Assembly (NCBI RefSeq): GCF_001295845.1
Contig: NZ_LJIC01000041.1
Span: 1 to 56,770, forward strand
DNA from: Rhodopseudomonas sp. AAP120
GTDB taxonomy: Bacteria > Pseudomonadota > Alphaproteobacteria > Rhizobiales > Xanthobacteraceae
DNA length: 56,770 nt
Reading direction: 5' to 3'
The translations under genes were made by a program, and so were the position numbers. Shown here piece after piece: positions 18,181 through 26,212 of the stretch; the first letter of the stretch is position 1, and the number at the start of each line of letters is the position of its first letter. The notes beneath the pieces were generated by a model. The model did not search any database. It saw only the letters and a program-made list of their open reading frames with translations, and was not told the origin of the DNA.

Positions 18181-18620
18181 GTGGTTTCGGGCTGGGGGAC
18201 CTGGATGACCGAGAAGAACAGGCCGAGCTGACGGATCGCGTTGGCGAAGCTTTCGTAGTTCACCGGCTTGGTGATGTAGACGTTGCAGCCGAGTTCGTAG
18301 CAGCGCTTGATCTCCTGGGCATCGTCGGTGGTGGTGAGGACCACGACCGGCGTGCACTTCAGGTGATCGTTCTCCTTGATGCGGCGGAGAATATCGATGC
18401 CGCTGGCGTCGGGCAGATTGAGGTCCAGCAGCACCAGCAGGGCGCGGTCGCGATGTTCGTATCCCGTGCCGTCGGGGCCGAACAGATAGTTCAGCGCGGC
18501 TGTACCCGAGGTGAACGGGATGATCTCGTTGTTGACGCCGGAGCGGCGGATGTTGCGCTCGATCAGGCGAGCGTGGCCTTCGTCGTCCTCGATCATGAGG
18601 ATGGTGACTGGATTGCTCAT
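18177..18620 (-). CDS. Rcp1-like single-domain response regulator
   Basis: This 147-residue stand-alone receiver has the acidic pair EDD (11-13), phospho-acceptor D66 in VLLDLNLPDASG, a T in VVLTTTDD and K118 in YITKPV. The long helix 1/strand 2 region (GHARLIERNIRRSG) and the C-terminal tail resemble cyanobacterial Rcp1, the partner of phytochrome kinases. It has no output domain, so it should act by protein contact or as a phosphorelay carrier. ATG 18620 overlaps the upstream kinase stop by 4 nt (ATGA). A longer frame would run into that kinase gene. Confidence 0.93.
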   Translation of the reverse strand: MSNPVTILMIEDDEGHARLIERNIRRSGVNNEIIPFTSGTAALNYLFGPDGTGYEHRDRALLVLLDLNLPDASGIDILRRIKENDHLKCTPVVVLTTTDDAQEIKRCYELGCNVYITKPVNYESFANAIRQLGLFFSVIQVPQPETT

Positions 18621-20149
18621 GAGCGGGGTTCCCGGTTGGCTGCCGCAGTCCATTTCATCGGCAACGTGATGGTGAATGTCGAGCCCTCGCCAAGCGCCGA
18701 GGTCACCGACATGGTTCCGCCGAGCCTCCTGACGAGCGCACGGACGTGGGCGAGCCCGATCCCCTGACCGGGCCTGTCCTGTGTACCGGCCCGGCGGAAA
18801 AGATCAAAGATTCTCTGATGGTCCTTCGGATCGATTCCACGGCCGTTGTCGGTGATCTCGAAGATGGCGAAGCCGAGCTTCTGCTTGCCGCGGATGCGGA
18901 TGTCGCCCGGCACGCCGGACTTCAGATATTTGAGCGCGTTGTCGATCAGATTGGAGAAAATCTGCTCGAGCGCGAGCCGGTCGCTGACGATGTCCGGCAA
19001 CGGCTCGATCCGGATCTCGGCATTGGCCTCGGCCGCCTGATGCGCCATCGTCGAGGCGATGTTCTCGATCAGCTCGCGGGTGTCGATCGGCACCGGCTGG
19101 AACTGCCGGCGGCCTTCGCGCGTCAGATTGAGGATCGCGCTGATCAGCCGGTCCATCTTGCCGATCGAGGATTTGATGAAGCCGAGCGCCTCGGTGAAAT
19201 CTTCCGACAGCTGCTGGTCGGGCGGTGTCAGTTCGGGCTCGCCGTCCGCGTCGGCCTTCTCCGGCATCTGCTTGTCGGCGACCTCGCGGCTCAGCGTCGC
19301 GATGCGTCGGAAGATGTCGCCGCGCAGTTCTTCCAGCTCGCTGGTGAACCCCATGATGTTGACCAGCGGCGAGCGCAGGTCATGACTGACGATGTAGGCG
19401 AAGCGCTGGATCTCTTCATTGGCCTCGCGCAGGTCGGCGGTGCGCTCCGAGACGGTGGATTCGAGGTTGAGGTTGTTGTCGCGCAGCTGCGCCTCGGCCT
19501 CGTCACGCGCGCGCGACGAGCGGCGCACCAGGAAGATCGACAGCCCGGCGAGCACAAGCACAAGGCCGGAGCCGGTGGCGGTGACGATCGAGGTCAGAGA
19601 CTGACTGCTGTCGGCGGCGGCCGTCCGCATCACGAACAGCTTGTTCTCCTCGGCGCGCATTGCCGCCATGTAGCTGGCGAACTGATTCATCGCCTCGCGG
19701 CCGGTCGCGTCGCGCAGCGACTCGCGGGCTTCCTCGGCGCGGTTGTTCTGGCCGAGCGTGATCAGCTCCCGGAATTTGGCAATTCGCGCCTCGGCGAGCG
19801 GGACCGCCTGTTCGATCAACGGGCGCTGCACCGGGTTGTCGGTCACGAGCTGCCGCAGCCGCTGCAGCATCGGCAGCACCTGGGCTGCCGAATTCTCGAA
19901 CTCGGCGACGAATTCGGGCTGGCCGGTCAGCAGAAAGCCGCGCTCGGCGCTTTCGGCGCGGCGCATTTCGAGCTGGGCCAGCGAGATCTGGTTTTCGACT
20001 TCGAGGGTGTGGGCGACCCAGGCGCTGTCCTCGCGCGCCCGCTGCAGCAGGAAAACCGACGCCACGCTGATCAGGATCAGCAGGGCGAAGGACGAAGCGA
20101 GCAGGGTGATTTGAATGAAAGCGCGACGGCGCGTGGCTTCCGGCGTCAC
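18617..20149 (-). CDS. CHASE3-domain membrane sensor histidine kinase
   Basis: This 510-residue kinase has a first membrane helix (12-35), a periplasmic CHASE3-like four-helix region (36-185, with AESAERGFLLTGQPEF), a second membrane helix (187-208) and a coiled coil (210-245). The DHp domain has H256 in VSHDLRSPL; the HATPase has N404, DNGRGID (434-440) and GQGIGLAHV. A charged segment of about 45 residues (271-315) is inserted between the phospho-His helix and the second DHp helix. GTG 20149 is the start, preceded by GAGGG. It heads an operon with ATGA-coupled receivers, in the style of Cph1-Rcp1 pairs, but with no chromophore-binding GAF domain. The ligand is unknown. Confidence 0.92.
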   Translation of the reverse strand: MTPEATRRRAFIQITLLASSFALLILISVASVFLLQRAREDSAWVAHTLEVENQISLAQLEMRRAESAERGFLLTGQPEFVAEFENSAAQVLPMLQRLRQLVTDNPVQRPLIEQAVPLAEARIAKFRELITLGQNNRAEEARESLRDATGREAMNQFASYMAAMRAEENKLFVMRTAAADSSQSLTSIVTATGSGLVLVLAGLSIFLVRRSSRARDEAEAQLRDNNLNLESTVSERTADLREANEEIQRFAYIVSHDLRSPLVNIMGFTSELEELRGDIFRRIATLSREVADKQMPEKADADGEPELTPPDQQLSEDFTEALGFIKSSIGKMDRLISAILNLTREGRRQFQPVPIDTRELIENIASTMAHQAAEANAEIRIEPLPDIVSDRLALEQIFSNLIDNALKYLKSGVPGDIRIRGKQKLGFAIFEITDNGRGIDPKDHQRIFDLFRRAGTQDRPGQGIGLAHVRALVRRLGGTMSVTSALGEGSTFTITLPMKWTAAANREPRS

Positions 20150-20264
20150 CGCGCGCCCTCGAACAGACTGAAACGAAGCAAGAACATCCCCCGCAAGACG
20201 TTCGAATGTGGAACCACCCTAACGCCGCACAGGGGAACCGGTTCCGTCCCCGATCGAGATTTTT

Positions 20265-21620
20265 TCAGCGGCTCTCCAGCTTGGCACCCGCCAGATACTG
20301 CTCCAGCCAGTGGATATGGTAATCGCCGTCGATGATCGCGGGTTCGCGCACCAGCGCGCGGAACAGCGGCAAGGTGGTTTCGATGCCGTCCACCACCATC
20401 TCGTCCAGCGCCCGCCGCAGCCGCATCAGGCATTCGCCGCGGGTCTTGCCGTGGACGATCAGCTTGCCGACCAGCGAGTCGTAATAAGGCGGGATGGTGT
20501 AGCCCTGATAGACCGCTGAATCGATCCGGATGCCGAGGCCGCCGGGCGGATGATACCGCGCGATCTTTCCGGGCGACGGCCGGAAGGTCACCGGGTTCTC
20601 GGCATTGATGCGGCACTCGATGGCGTGGCCGTTGAGCACGATGTCGTCCTGCGTCACCGGCAGGTCGCCACCGGCGGCGATCCGGATCTGCTCCAGCACC
20701 AGGTCGATGCCGGTGATCATCTCGGTGACCGGATGCTCGACCTGGATGCGGGTGTTCATTTCGATGAAATAGAACTCGCCGTCCTCATAGAGGAATTCGA
20801 TCGTGCCGACGCCGAGATACTTCATATCCTGCATCGCCTTGGCGCAGATGCCGCCGATCCGGGCGCGCGCTTCCGGGCTGATGACCGGCGAGGGGCTTTC
20901 CTCCCACACCTTCTGATGCCGGCGCTGCAGCGAGCAGTCGCGCTCGCCGAGATGGATCGCGCCACCACGGCCGTCGCCGAGCACCTGGATTTCGATGTGC
21001 CGCGGCTTCTGCAGGTATTTTTCGAGATAGACCGAGGCGTCGCCGAATGCGGCCTTAGCCTCGTTGCCGGCGGTCGAGATCGCCAGCGCCAGATCGTCGG
21101 CGGTGTGCGCGACCTTCATGCCGCGTCCGCCGCCACCAGCGGCGGCCTTGACCAGCACCGGAAAGCCGATCTCCCTGGCGATCGACATCGCGTCGTCGTC
21201 CGGCCCGACCGCGCCGTCCGAACCCGGCACCACCGGGATGCCGAGGCGCCTCGCGGTCTTCTTGGCTTCGATCTTGTCGCCCATCAGGCGGATGTGTTCG
21301 GCCTTGGGGCCGATGAAGTGCAGATTGTGGTCGGCCAGAATTTCGGCGAACCGCGCATTCTCGGACAGGAAGCCGTAGCCGGGATGCACGGCGTCGGCGC
21401 CGGTGATCTCGCAAGCGGCCAGTAGCGCCGGGATATTAAGATAGCTGTCCTTCGACGGCGGCGGACCGATGCAGACGCTTTCGTCGGCAAGGCGCACATG
21501 CATCGCGTCGGCGTCAGCGGTCGAGTGGATCGCGACCGTGGAGATGCCGAGCTCCTTGCAGGCGCGCAGCACCCGCAGGGCGATCTCGCCGCGATTGGCT
21601 ATCAGGATCTTATCGAACAT
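20265..21620 (-). CDS. accC: Acetyl-CoA carboxylase, biotin carboxylase subunit
   Basis: This 451-residue enzyme carboxylates biotin on AccB using ATP and bicarbonate, the first half-reaction of fatty-acid synthesis. It begins with [19 protein letters not shown], carries the ATP-grasp glycine loop [12 protein letters not shown] and the active-site region [16 protein letters not shown] with the catalytic Glu/Arg residues. Length is standard. The start is ATG 21620; a longer upstream frame runs into the accB-accC spacer. It follows accB on the same strand with a 104-nt spacer that holds an inverted repeat. In Escherichia coli accB and accC are also co-transcribed. Confidence 0.98.
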   Translation of the reverse strand: MFDKILIANRGEIALRVLRACKELGISTVAIHSTADADAMHVRLADESVCIGPPPSKDSYLNIPALLAACEITGADAVHPGYGFLSENARFAEILADHNLHFIGPKAEHIRLMGDKIEAKKTARRLGIPVVPGSDGAVGPDDDAMSIAREIGFPVLVKAAAGGGGRGMKVAHTADDLALAISTAGNEAKAAFGDASVYLEKYLQKPRHIEIQVLGDGRGGAIHLGERDCSLQRRHQKVWEESPSPVISPEARARIGGICAKAMQDMKYLGVGTIEFLYEDGEFYFIEMNTRIQVEHPVTEMITGIDLVLEQIRIAAGGDLPVTQDDIVLNGHAIECRINAENPVTFRPSPGKIARYHPPGGLGIRIDSAVYQGYTIPPYYDSLVGKLIVHGKTRGECLMRLRRALDEMVVDGIETTLPLFRALVREPAIIDGDYHIHWLEQYLAGAKLESR

Positions 21621-21650
21621 GGGGCCACCGGGTTGTGGGCCAACAGGGGC

Positions 21651-21730
21651 GGATGGCGAGCGACAAATGGCAAATACGCGAGGACTGACTCGACCGCTAT
21701 TCGCCACTGGCCATTCGCGACTCGCTATTC
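21651..21730. repeat. Imperfect inverted repeat in the accB-accC spacer
   Basis: The left arm (21651-21682) and right arm (21697-21730) are imperfect reverse complements built on ATTCGC/ACTCGCTATTC-type words. Together they would fold into a long hairpin in the accB-accC transcript. The arm ends almost at the accB stop (21725-21727 overlaps the arm). It looks like a REP-type intergenic palindrome. It may stabilise or trim the mRNA between the two genes; this is inference. Confidence 0.55.
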
Positions 21731-22213
21731 AATCACGACCAGCGGTTCGCCGAATTCGACCGGCTGACCGTCTTCGACCAGGATTTGCGTGACCGTGCCG
21801 GCGCGCGGCGATGGGATCTGGTTCATCGTCTTCATCGCCTCGACGATGAACAGCGTCTCGCCGGCGGAGACACGCTGGCCGACTTCGATGAACGGCTTCG
21901 CGCCGGGCTCGGGGGCCCAGTACACGGTGCCGACCATCGGCGATGGGACGACGCCGGGATGCTTGGCGAAATCGATCGCCGCGGGGTCGATCGGCGCCAC
22001 CGCCGCGACCGCAACCGGAGCATAGCTTGCCGGCACCGATGCCGCGACGGTGACGTTGCGGGCGACGCGCACGCGCAGGCCTGCGCGCTCGATCTCGATC
22101 TCGGTGAGATTGGTCTCGTCGAGCAGCAGCGCGAGTTCGCGGATCAGCGTGCTGTCCTGCATCGCCGGGGCGTCAGTCGGCTTGGCAGTCTTGGTGTCAG
22201 GCTGGCGGGCCAT
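21725..22213 (-). CDS. accB: Acetyl-CoA carboxylase, biotin carboxyl carrier protein
   Basis: This 162-residue protein carries the biotinylation site EAMKTMN, with the Lys modified by BirA, within a C-terminal biotinyl-lipoyl domain (residues 85-162). An N-terminal helical region and an Ala/Pro/Val-rich linker (about 60-80) precede it, as usual. It carries carboxyl-biotin between AccC and the AccAD carboxyltransferase. The gene follows aroQ by 39 nt on the same strand, the conserved alphaproteobacterial order aroQ-accB-accC. Confidence 0.98.
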   Translation of the reverse strand: MARQPDTKTAKPTDAPAMQDSTLIRELALLLDETNLTEIEIERAGLRVRVARNVTVAASVPASYAPVAVAAVAPIDPAAIDFAKHPGVVPSPMVGTVYWAPEPGAKPFIEVGQRVSAGETLFIVEAMKTMNQIPSPRAGTVTQILVEDGQPVEFGEPLVVIE

Positions 22214-22252
22214 GTTTCGATCCAGATGGCTTGAGGTGAACGGGGCGCGGGG

Positions 22253-22708
22253 TCAGGCCTTGGCGACGGCGCCGATTTTGGTGGCGAGGCCGATGATGGC
22301 CAGCCGATAGCCGTCGATGCCGAAACCACACAGGCTGGCAAAGGCGGCCTTCGCGATGAAGGAGTGGTGGCGGAAGCTGTCGCGCGCAAAAACGTTGGAA
22401 ACATGAACTTCCACCGTTGGAATTTGCACTCCGACCAGCGCGTCATGCAGCGCCACGGAGGTGTGGGTGTAACCGCCGGCGTTGAGCACGATGCCGACCG
22501 CCTTGTCGGTGCGCGCCTGGTGGATCCAGTCGATCAGTTCGCCCTCGCGGTTGGACTGCCGGCACACCGCGGTCAGGCCGAAGCTGGCCGCGGTCTCGGT
22601 GCACAGTTTTTCGACATCGGCCAGGGTGGCCTTGCCATAAATTTCCGGCTCTCGGGTCCCGAGCAAATTGAGGTTCGGGCCATTGAGCACGTAAATCGGT
22701 TGAGGCAT
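22253..22708 (-). CDS. aroQ: 3-dehydroquinate dehydratase, type II
   Basis: This 151-residue enzyme of the shikimate pathway converts 3-dehydroquinate to 3-dehydroshikimate. Conserved family segments are [19 protein letters not shown] (with the active-site loop Arg/Tyr), [34 protein letters not shown] and [17 protein letters not shown]. The type II enzyme is a dodecamer with no Schiff base. ATG 22708 gives the standard start; the upstream extension is unrelated. It is the first gene of the operon aroQ-accB-accC. Confidence 0.98.
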   Translation of the reverse strand: MPQPIYVLNGPNLNLLGTREPEIYGKATLADVEKLCTETAASFGLTAVCRQSNREGELIDWIHQARTDKAVGIVLNAGGYTHTSVALHDALVGVQIPTVEVHVSNVFARDSFRHHSFIAKAAFASLCGFGIDGYRLAIIGLATKIGAVAKA

Positions 22709-23035
22709 CCGAAAATCCGGCAATGTCAGCGAAGGGTCCGCGGCGGAAGGCGCCGATCGGGCCAAAATCCGGTTCTGCAGGAGCCGGCTTCCTGGCGAAA
22801 TTCAGCTTGATTGCGGGCGTTATAGGTAACCTCAAGCCTGAGGGGAAGCCTCAACATGTTCCCAGGCCACATGAATCGGCTGATGCTTTGGACGAGCATG
22901 ATCGACCAAAGTACCGCCTGATCTCGAAAATCTCTCGCGTCGAGATTTGAAGGTGCCGGGTTAGGTCGCGGCGCCGTGCACAAGAAAGGGCGACCCGAAG
23001 GCCGCCCTTGCTCAATTTCCGGACATGCCGCGCCG
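22709..23035. other. 327-nt gap: aroQ promoter region, small leader ORF and DUF1236 terminator
   Basis: This region holds the promoter of the leftward aroQ-accBC operon and the 3' end of the DUF1236 transcript. On the plus strand a 21-codon frame (22856-22921; MFPGHMNRLMLWTSMIDQ..) begins 8 nt after AGGGGAAG, but I cannot show that it is a gene. A hairpin at 22981-23009 is listed separately as a terminator. I found no other structure. Confidence 0.5.
22981..23009 (-). terminator. Probable terminator of the DUF1236 gene
   Basis: A 7-bp stem (AAGGGCG at 22986-22992 with CGCCCTT at 23003-23009) with a 10-nt loop is followed on the minus strand by TTTCTTG. It lies 27 nt past the stop at 23036. 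The T tract is short, so efficiency is uncertain. Confidence 0.6.
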
Positions 23036-23746
23036 TTAGGCGTCAAGCACCGCGACGATCTCCAGGGTGCGCGGATCGACTACGATGATCTCGTCCCGGA
23101 CCATGAAGAATTCGTAGCCCCGCCACGCCGGATAGATCGTGAAGATTTCGGTCGGCAGCGGGTGGAAGCGGACCTCGCGCGGCACGCGGGTGCCGACCGA
23201 GATCGAGAAATTGACGTTGGTCTGCGGCTCGATCCGCTGGTTCTTGATCACGGTGGTGATCTTGGTGCGCTGCTCGGTCGACAGCTTGGCGCTGGCGCCG
23301 GCCTGACCGGTGGTGGTGCGGTCGCGCTGGCTGTCGGCATTCTTGTTCATCTGGCCGTCGCGGTCCTTCTCGGCCGCGTTGCGGTTCATCTGCTCGCGTT
23401 CGTTGCCGGCCTTGTGGTCCATGTCGCCGGCCTTGCGGTCCTCGGCCTTCATGTCCTTGCCGGCGCGGCCGTTGTCGGAGCTCATCGAGCCCTTCGGCGC
23501 GCCGTCTTGCGCCCGCTGCTGGCTCGCGGCTCCGCCGGGCGACCGATCGGCCGCTCCCGGCCCGGTGCCTTCGGAGCGGTTCATCTGCGGCGCGGTCGAT
23601 CCGCGCTCCGCCGGTGCCGTTGATCCAGCCGACGGGGACGCGCCGGTGGAACCTCCGGCCGCGCCGCCGACGCCTTGGGCGTGCGCAGCAATGCCGCTGG
23701 CGATCAGCGCAGCGGCGGCGACTGAAATCATGAAGCGATGAGTCAT
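23036..23746 (-). CDS. DUF1236 secreted protein
   Basis: This 236-residue protein has a signal peptide (MTHRFMISVAAAALIASGIA, cleavage near AHA-QG). A long low-complexity Gly/Ser/Ala-rich and then Asp/Lys/Asn/Arg-rich hydrophilic middle follows (about 25-145). The C-terminal DUF1236 domain includes LPTEIFTIYPAWRGYEFFMVRDEIIVVDP. The middle is probably disordered. DUF1236 is common in Bradyrhizobium-related species and has no assigned biochemistry. ATG 23746 follows GGGAGGA, which decides the start over a longer frame. The final residues LEIVAVLDA resemble the RcnB-like end of envelope proteins, but I would not push this. Confidence 0.85.
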   Translation of the reverse strand: MTHRFMISVAAAALIASGIAAHAQGVGGAAGGSTGASPSAGSTAPAERGSTAPQMNRSEGTGPGAADRSPGGAASQQRAQDGAPKGSMSSDNGRAGKDMKAEDRKAGDMDHKAGNEREQMNRNAAEKDRDGQMNKNADSQRDRTTTGQAGASAKLSTEQRTKITTVIKNQRIEPQTNVNFSISVGTRVPREVRFHPLPTEIFTIYPAWRGYEFFMVRDEIIVVDPRTLEIVAVLDA

Positions 23747-23985
23747 TCCGTCTTCCTCCCGTTGAGCCTGCCCGCGCGCGACAACCCGACGCAGAGAATA
23801 CGGTTCCGGCAAAAAGGGTCTCGCAGTTTTGTTTTGCTGCGCGCAGGGAGGAGGACTAAGTTTGCAACGACGAGCTGCGATCCTCAGGAACGCGCAAGAC
23901 TGGACCGCCGCGCGGAAACCCGCGGTCCACTAGCCTGTTATCAGGCATGGCGATTGCATCGCCCATGGCTCGACCGGGAGGCATG

Positions 23986-24198
23986 ATGGCTCATTACGTT
24001 GTACGTTTTATGAAGGACATCCTCGGCGAAAATGGGCGACATGCCGAGGTGTGCCAGCGCCTGCTGGAAGTCGAGGCCGCCGACCGGCACGAAGCGACCG
24101 AGATCGCGAAACGGAAATTCTGCGAGATGGAGCGACTCCACGAATGGTCGCTGCATGCCGACCGCGTCCACGTCGCCGAATCCGAGTTCCCGTCTTAG
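23986..24198 (+). CDS. Small conserved hypothetical protein (70 aa)
   Basis: This 70-residue protein starts MAHYVVRFMKDILGENG and continues with AEVCQRLLEVEAADRHEATEIAKRKFCEM, a mixed alpha/beta pattern with no signal peptide or membrane helix. GGGAGG at 23976-23981 lies 4 nt before ATG 23986, a strong ribosome site, so I prefer this start over ATG 23983 or 23947. The coherent hydropathy and strong ribosome site argue for a real cytosolic protein. I recognise similar small proteins in Bradyrhizobium relatives but know no function. It is monocistronic. Confidence 0.7.
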   Translation: MAHYVVRFMKDILGENGRHAEVCQRLLEVEAADRHEATEIAKRKFCEMERLHEWSLHADRVHVAESEFPS

Positions 24199-24310
24199 CC
24201 GTCCCAGACATTTCGCCACCATCGAGAATGCATAATGAGCGCTGGCCGCCGGCCGGCGCGACGGCTGCGTGTGAGGGCGAGGCCCATCGGTGCGACACGA
24301 CCCTGCGTTC

Positions 24311-24339
24311 TTGACGATGGCATTTCTACAGTGTAGAAA
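24311..24339 (+). promoter_or_regulatory. Predicted promoter of the CDF-TetR operon
   Basis: TTGACG (24311-24316) and TAGAAA (24334-24339) are separated by exactly 17 bp, a good sigma70-type layout in a GC-rich genome. It would place the transcription start near 24346, with a leader of about 170 nt before the CDF start at 24516. Confidence 0.55.
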
Positions 24340-24340
24340 T
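24322..24340. promoter_or_regulatory. 19-bp perfect palindrome overlapping the promoter, probable repressor operator
   Basis: ATTTCTACA-G-TGTAGAAAT is a perfect inverted repeat with 9-bp arms around one base. It covers the spacer and -10 box of the predicted promoter, a position that blocks RNA polymerase when bound. TetR-family dimers use such operators, and the operon encodes a TetR-family protein, so autorepression is the simplest reading. Binding itself is inferred. Confidence 0.6.
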
Positions 24341-24515
24341 TCTCCGCGGTCAGGGCTTCAAGCGTTGCGAGAGCTCTGACGCTGGCATCGCAGCCTGTGC
24401 GCGCGATCCCTCAATCAAGCTCTTTTGCCGGATGGCCGGTCCTGGGTGCATCTGCGGAGCGCCCCGACATGCGTCGGGGCCAACTCGCGACGCGCAGCAT
24501 GACTGCGAGCCCATC

Positions 24516-25469
24516 ATGAGCGGACTGCTCTCCTTTTTCGATCTGTCGGACGAACGCGGCGTACTTCGCACCTCGATCGCCGTGACGTTTATCATCTCTT
24601 CTCTCGGCATCGGTTTCGGGCTGATCTCGGGATCGTTCTCGATCGCCTTCGACGGCGTGTATGCATTGATCGACGGCGGCATGAGCCTGCTGTCGCTCGT
24701 CGTGGTCAATCTGATCACTTCCTATGCGCTCGCCGGCCAGTCGTCGCGCAAGCTTCGGGAGCGCTTCTCGTTCGGGCTGTGGCACCTGGAGCCCATGGTG
24801 CTGGGGCTGAACGGCACCTTGCTGATCAGCGCGGCGCTCTATGCGTTGGTCACCGCCGTCGGCAGCCTGCTGCGCGGCGGCCGCGATCTGGAGTTCGGCG
24901 CGGCGCTGACCTACGCGGTGGTCACGGTGATCGTCTGTTCGGCCATCGCGCTCGTCGAGTGGCGTGCCAATCGAACCATCAAGTCCGAATTCATCAGGCT
25001 CGACGTTCGCGGCTGGATCATGTCGACCGGTATCACCGCCGCGTTGCTGATCGCCTTCCTGATCGGCTGGGCCGTGCAGGGGACGTCGTGGCAATGGATC
25101 TCGCCCTATATCGATCCTGCGGTCCTGGCGGTGGTGTGTGCGCTGATCATTCCGCTGCCGATCTCGACGGTTCGGCAGGCGCTTGCGGACATCTTTCTGA
25201 TCACGCCGAGCGATCTGAAAGCGCGTCTGGACACGGTCGCAGCGGCCTTCGTCGCGCAGCATGGCTTCGTGTCGTATCGCGCCTATGCGGCGCGGGTCGG
25301 CCGATCGAAGATGATCGAGCTCTACTTCATCGTTCCTGCCGATGCCCCGGCGCGGACCATCGGCGAATGGGACGTATTGCGTGACGAGATCGGAGCACTG
25401 GTCGGTGACGAAGGACCGGATCGCTGGTTGACCATCGTTTTCACGGGGGACCCTGAATGGGCCGAATGA
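24516..25469 (+). CDS. Cation diffusion facilitator-family transporter with an atypical metal site
   Basis: This 317-residue inner-membrane protein has six predicted helices. It shows the CDF hallmark FSFGLWHLEPMVLGLNG after helix 2 and a C-terminal cytosolic domain (IELYFIVPADAPARTIGEWD). Usual CDF proteins export Zn, Co or Mn ions in exchange for protons. The canonical metal-binding H/D-x3-D pairs in helices 2 and 5 are not obvious: helix 2 reads DGVYALIDGG and helix 5 WIMSTGITAALLIAF. Metal specificity or activity may therefore differ. ATG 24516 begins the folded part. Its last 13 nt overlap the downstream TetR-family gene. Confidence 0.82.
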   Translation: MSGLLSFFDLSDERGVLRTSIAVTFIISSLGIGFGLISGSFSIAFDGVYALIDGGMSLLSLVVVNLITSYALAGQSSRKLRERFSFGLWHLEPMVLGLNGTLLISAALYALVTAVGSLLRGGRDLEFGAALTYAVVTVIVCSAIALVEWRANRTIKSEFIRLDVRGWIMSTGITAALLIAFLIGWAVQGTSWQWISPYIDPAVLAVVCALIIPLPISTVRQALADIFLITPSDLKARLDTVAAAFVAQHGFVSYRAYAARVGRSKMIELYFIVPADAPARTIGEWDVLRDEIGALVGDEGPDRWLTIVFTGDPEWAE

Positions 25470-26149
25470 CGACGACGAAAGAAGCCGGATTGACCACCAA
25501 GACCCGCGCGGGGGCCGGCCCGCGCGGTCTTGCGAAAAGCGAGATCCTCGACACCGCCGTGAACCTGATGGAGGAGGTGGGGGAGGCGGCCTTCAGTGTG
25601 CGCAAGCTCGGCGAACGGGTCGGCTGCGATCCGATGGCGATCCTGTATCACTTCAAGAACAAAGACGGCATGTATCGGGCGATGGCGGACGCGTTGGTGG
25701 CGAAGCTATCTCCCGTCCACGACGACCAGCCCTGGCAGGATCGGCTGCGCGTCCACGCGCGCGATCACCGCGCGCTGGCGCTGCGATATCCCAAGACGTT
25801 TCCGCTGCTACAGCGATTTCTCAACACCGGAGTTTCGGACTTCGCCCACATCGAAATGGTTCATCGTGCGCTGACCGAAGCCGGCATGTCGGACGAGGAC
25901 GCGCCGGCCGTCTGTCTCGCCTGGTACGCAAGCGTGATCGGTTTGTGCACGGCAGAGATCAGCGGTCTGGTGCGGCCCGCGAGCGAGTCCGAAGTGGCGG
26001 AAATGGAGCAACTGCCTCCGGCCGAATTTCCAGCGCTGCGGAGACTGGCGCGATCCTATCGCGGCCTCGAAACCGAGACCGTATTCGAGGCCGCCAATGA
26101 GTATTTTATCGATGGGCTGTGCAGCCGCCTGGGCCGCGCCAAGGCCTGA
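25457..26149 (+). CDS. TetR/AcrR-family transcriptional regulator
   Basis: This 230-residue protein has an N-terminal helix-turn-helix (about 25-70) with GLAKSEILDTAVNLMEEVG and VRKLGERVGCDPMAILYHFKNKDGMYRAM. The C-terminal ligand/dimer domain resembles TetR_C subfamilies. The start is ATG 25457 (13-nt overlap with the CDF gene) or ATG 25466, which would form an ATGA-type 4-nt overlap. Either way translation is coupled to the transporter. It most likely represses this operon through the palindrome at 24322-24340, with release by an unknown effector. Confidence 0.9.
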   Translation: MGRMTTTKEAGLTTKTRAGAGPRGLAKSEILDTAVNLMEEVGEAAFSVRKLGERVGCDPMAILYHFKNKDGMYRAMADALVAKLSPVHDDQPWQDRLRVHARDHRALALRYPKTFPLLQRFLNTGVSDFAHIEMVHRALTEAGMSDEDAPAVCLAWYASVIGLCTAEISGLVRPASESEVAEMEQLPPAEFPALRRLARSYRGLETETVFEAANEYFIDGLCSRLGRAKA

Positions 26150-26212
26150 AACGTCTGTGTGCTGCAGCCCGCGACAAGCCGCCGGCGCCGGCCGGCCGCC
26201 TCGCGATCACGC

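Larger units (their letters stand above)
24199..24515. other. 317-nt gap upstream of the CDF gene: promoter, palindrome and leader hairpin
   Basis: The segment contains a sigma70-like promoter with an overlapping 19-bp palindrome (listed separately). A perfect 8-bp hairpin (GCCCCGAC at 24461-24468 with GTCGGGGC at 24473-24480, ATGC loop) also lies in the predicted leader about 35 nt before the start codon. No T tract follows the hairpin, so it is not a standard terminator. I see no gene in this stretch. Confidence 0.55.

Noticed and set aside
16435-18231. 598-codon plus-strand open frame opposite the signalling genes
   Set aside because: The minus strand shows receiver, HisKA_2 and methyltransferase-fold motifs with 4-nt coupling; the plus frame has no recognised domain.
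24461-24480. Metal riboswitch or terminator in the CDF leader
   Set aside because: Only a single 8-bp hairpin is seen, with no U tract and no recognisable riboswitch architecture.
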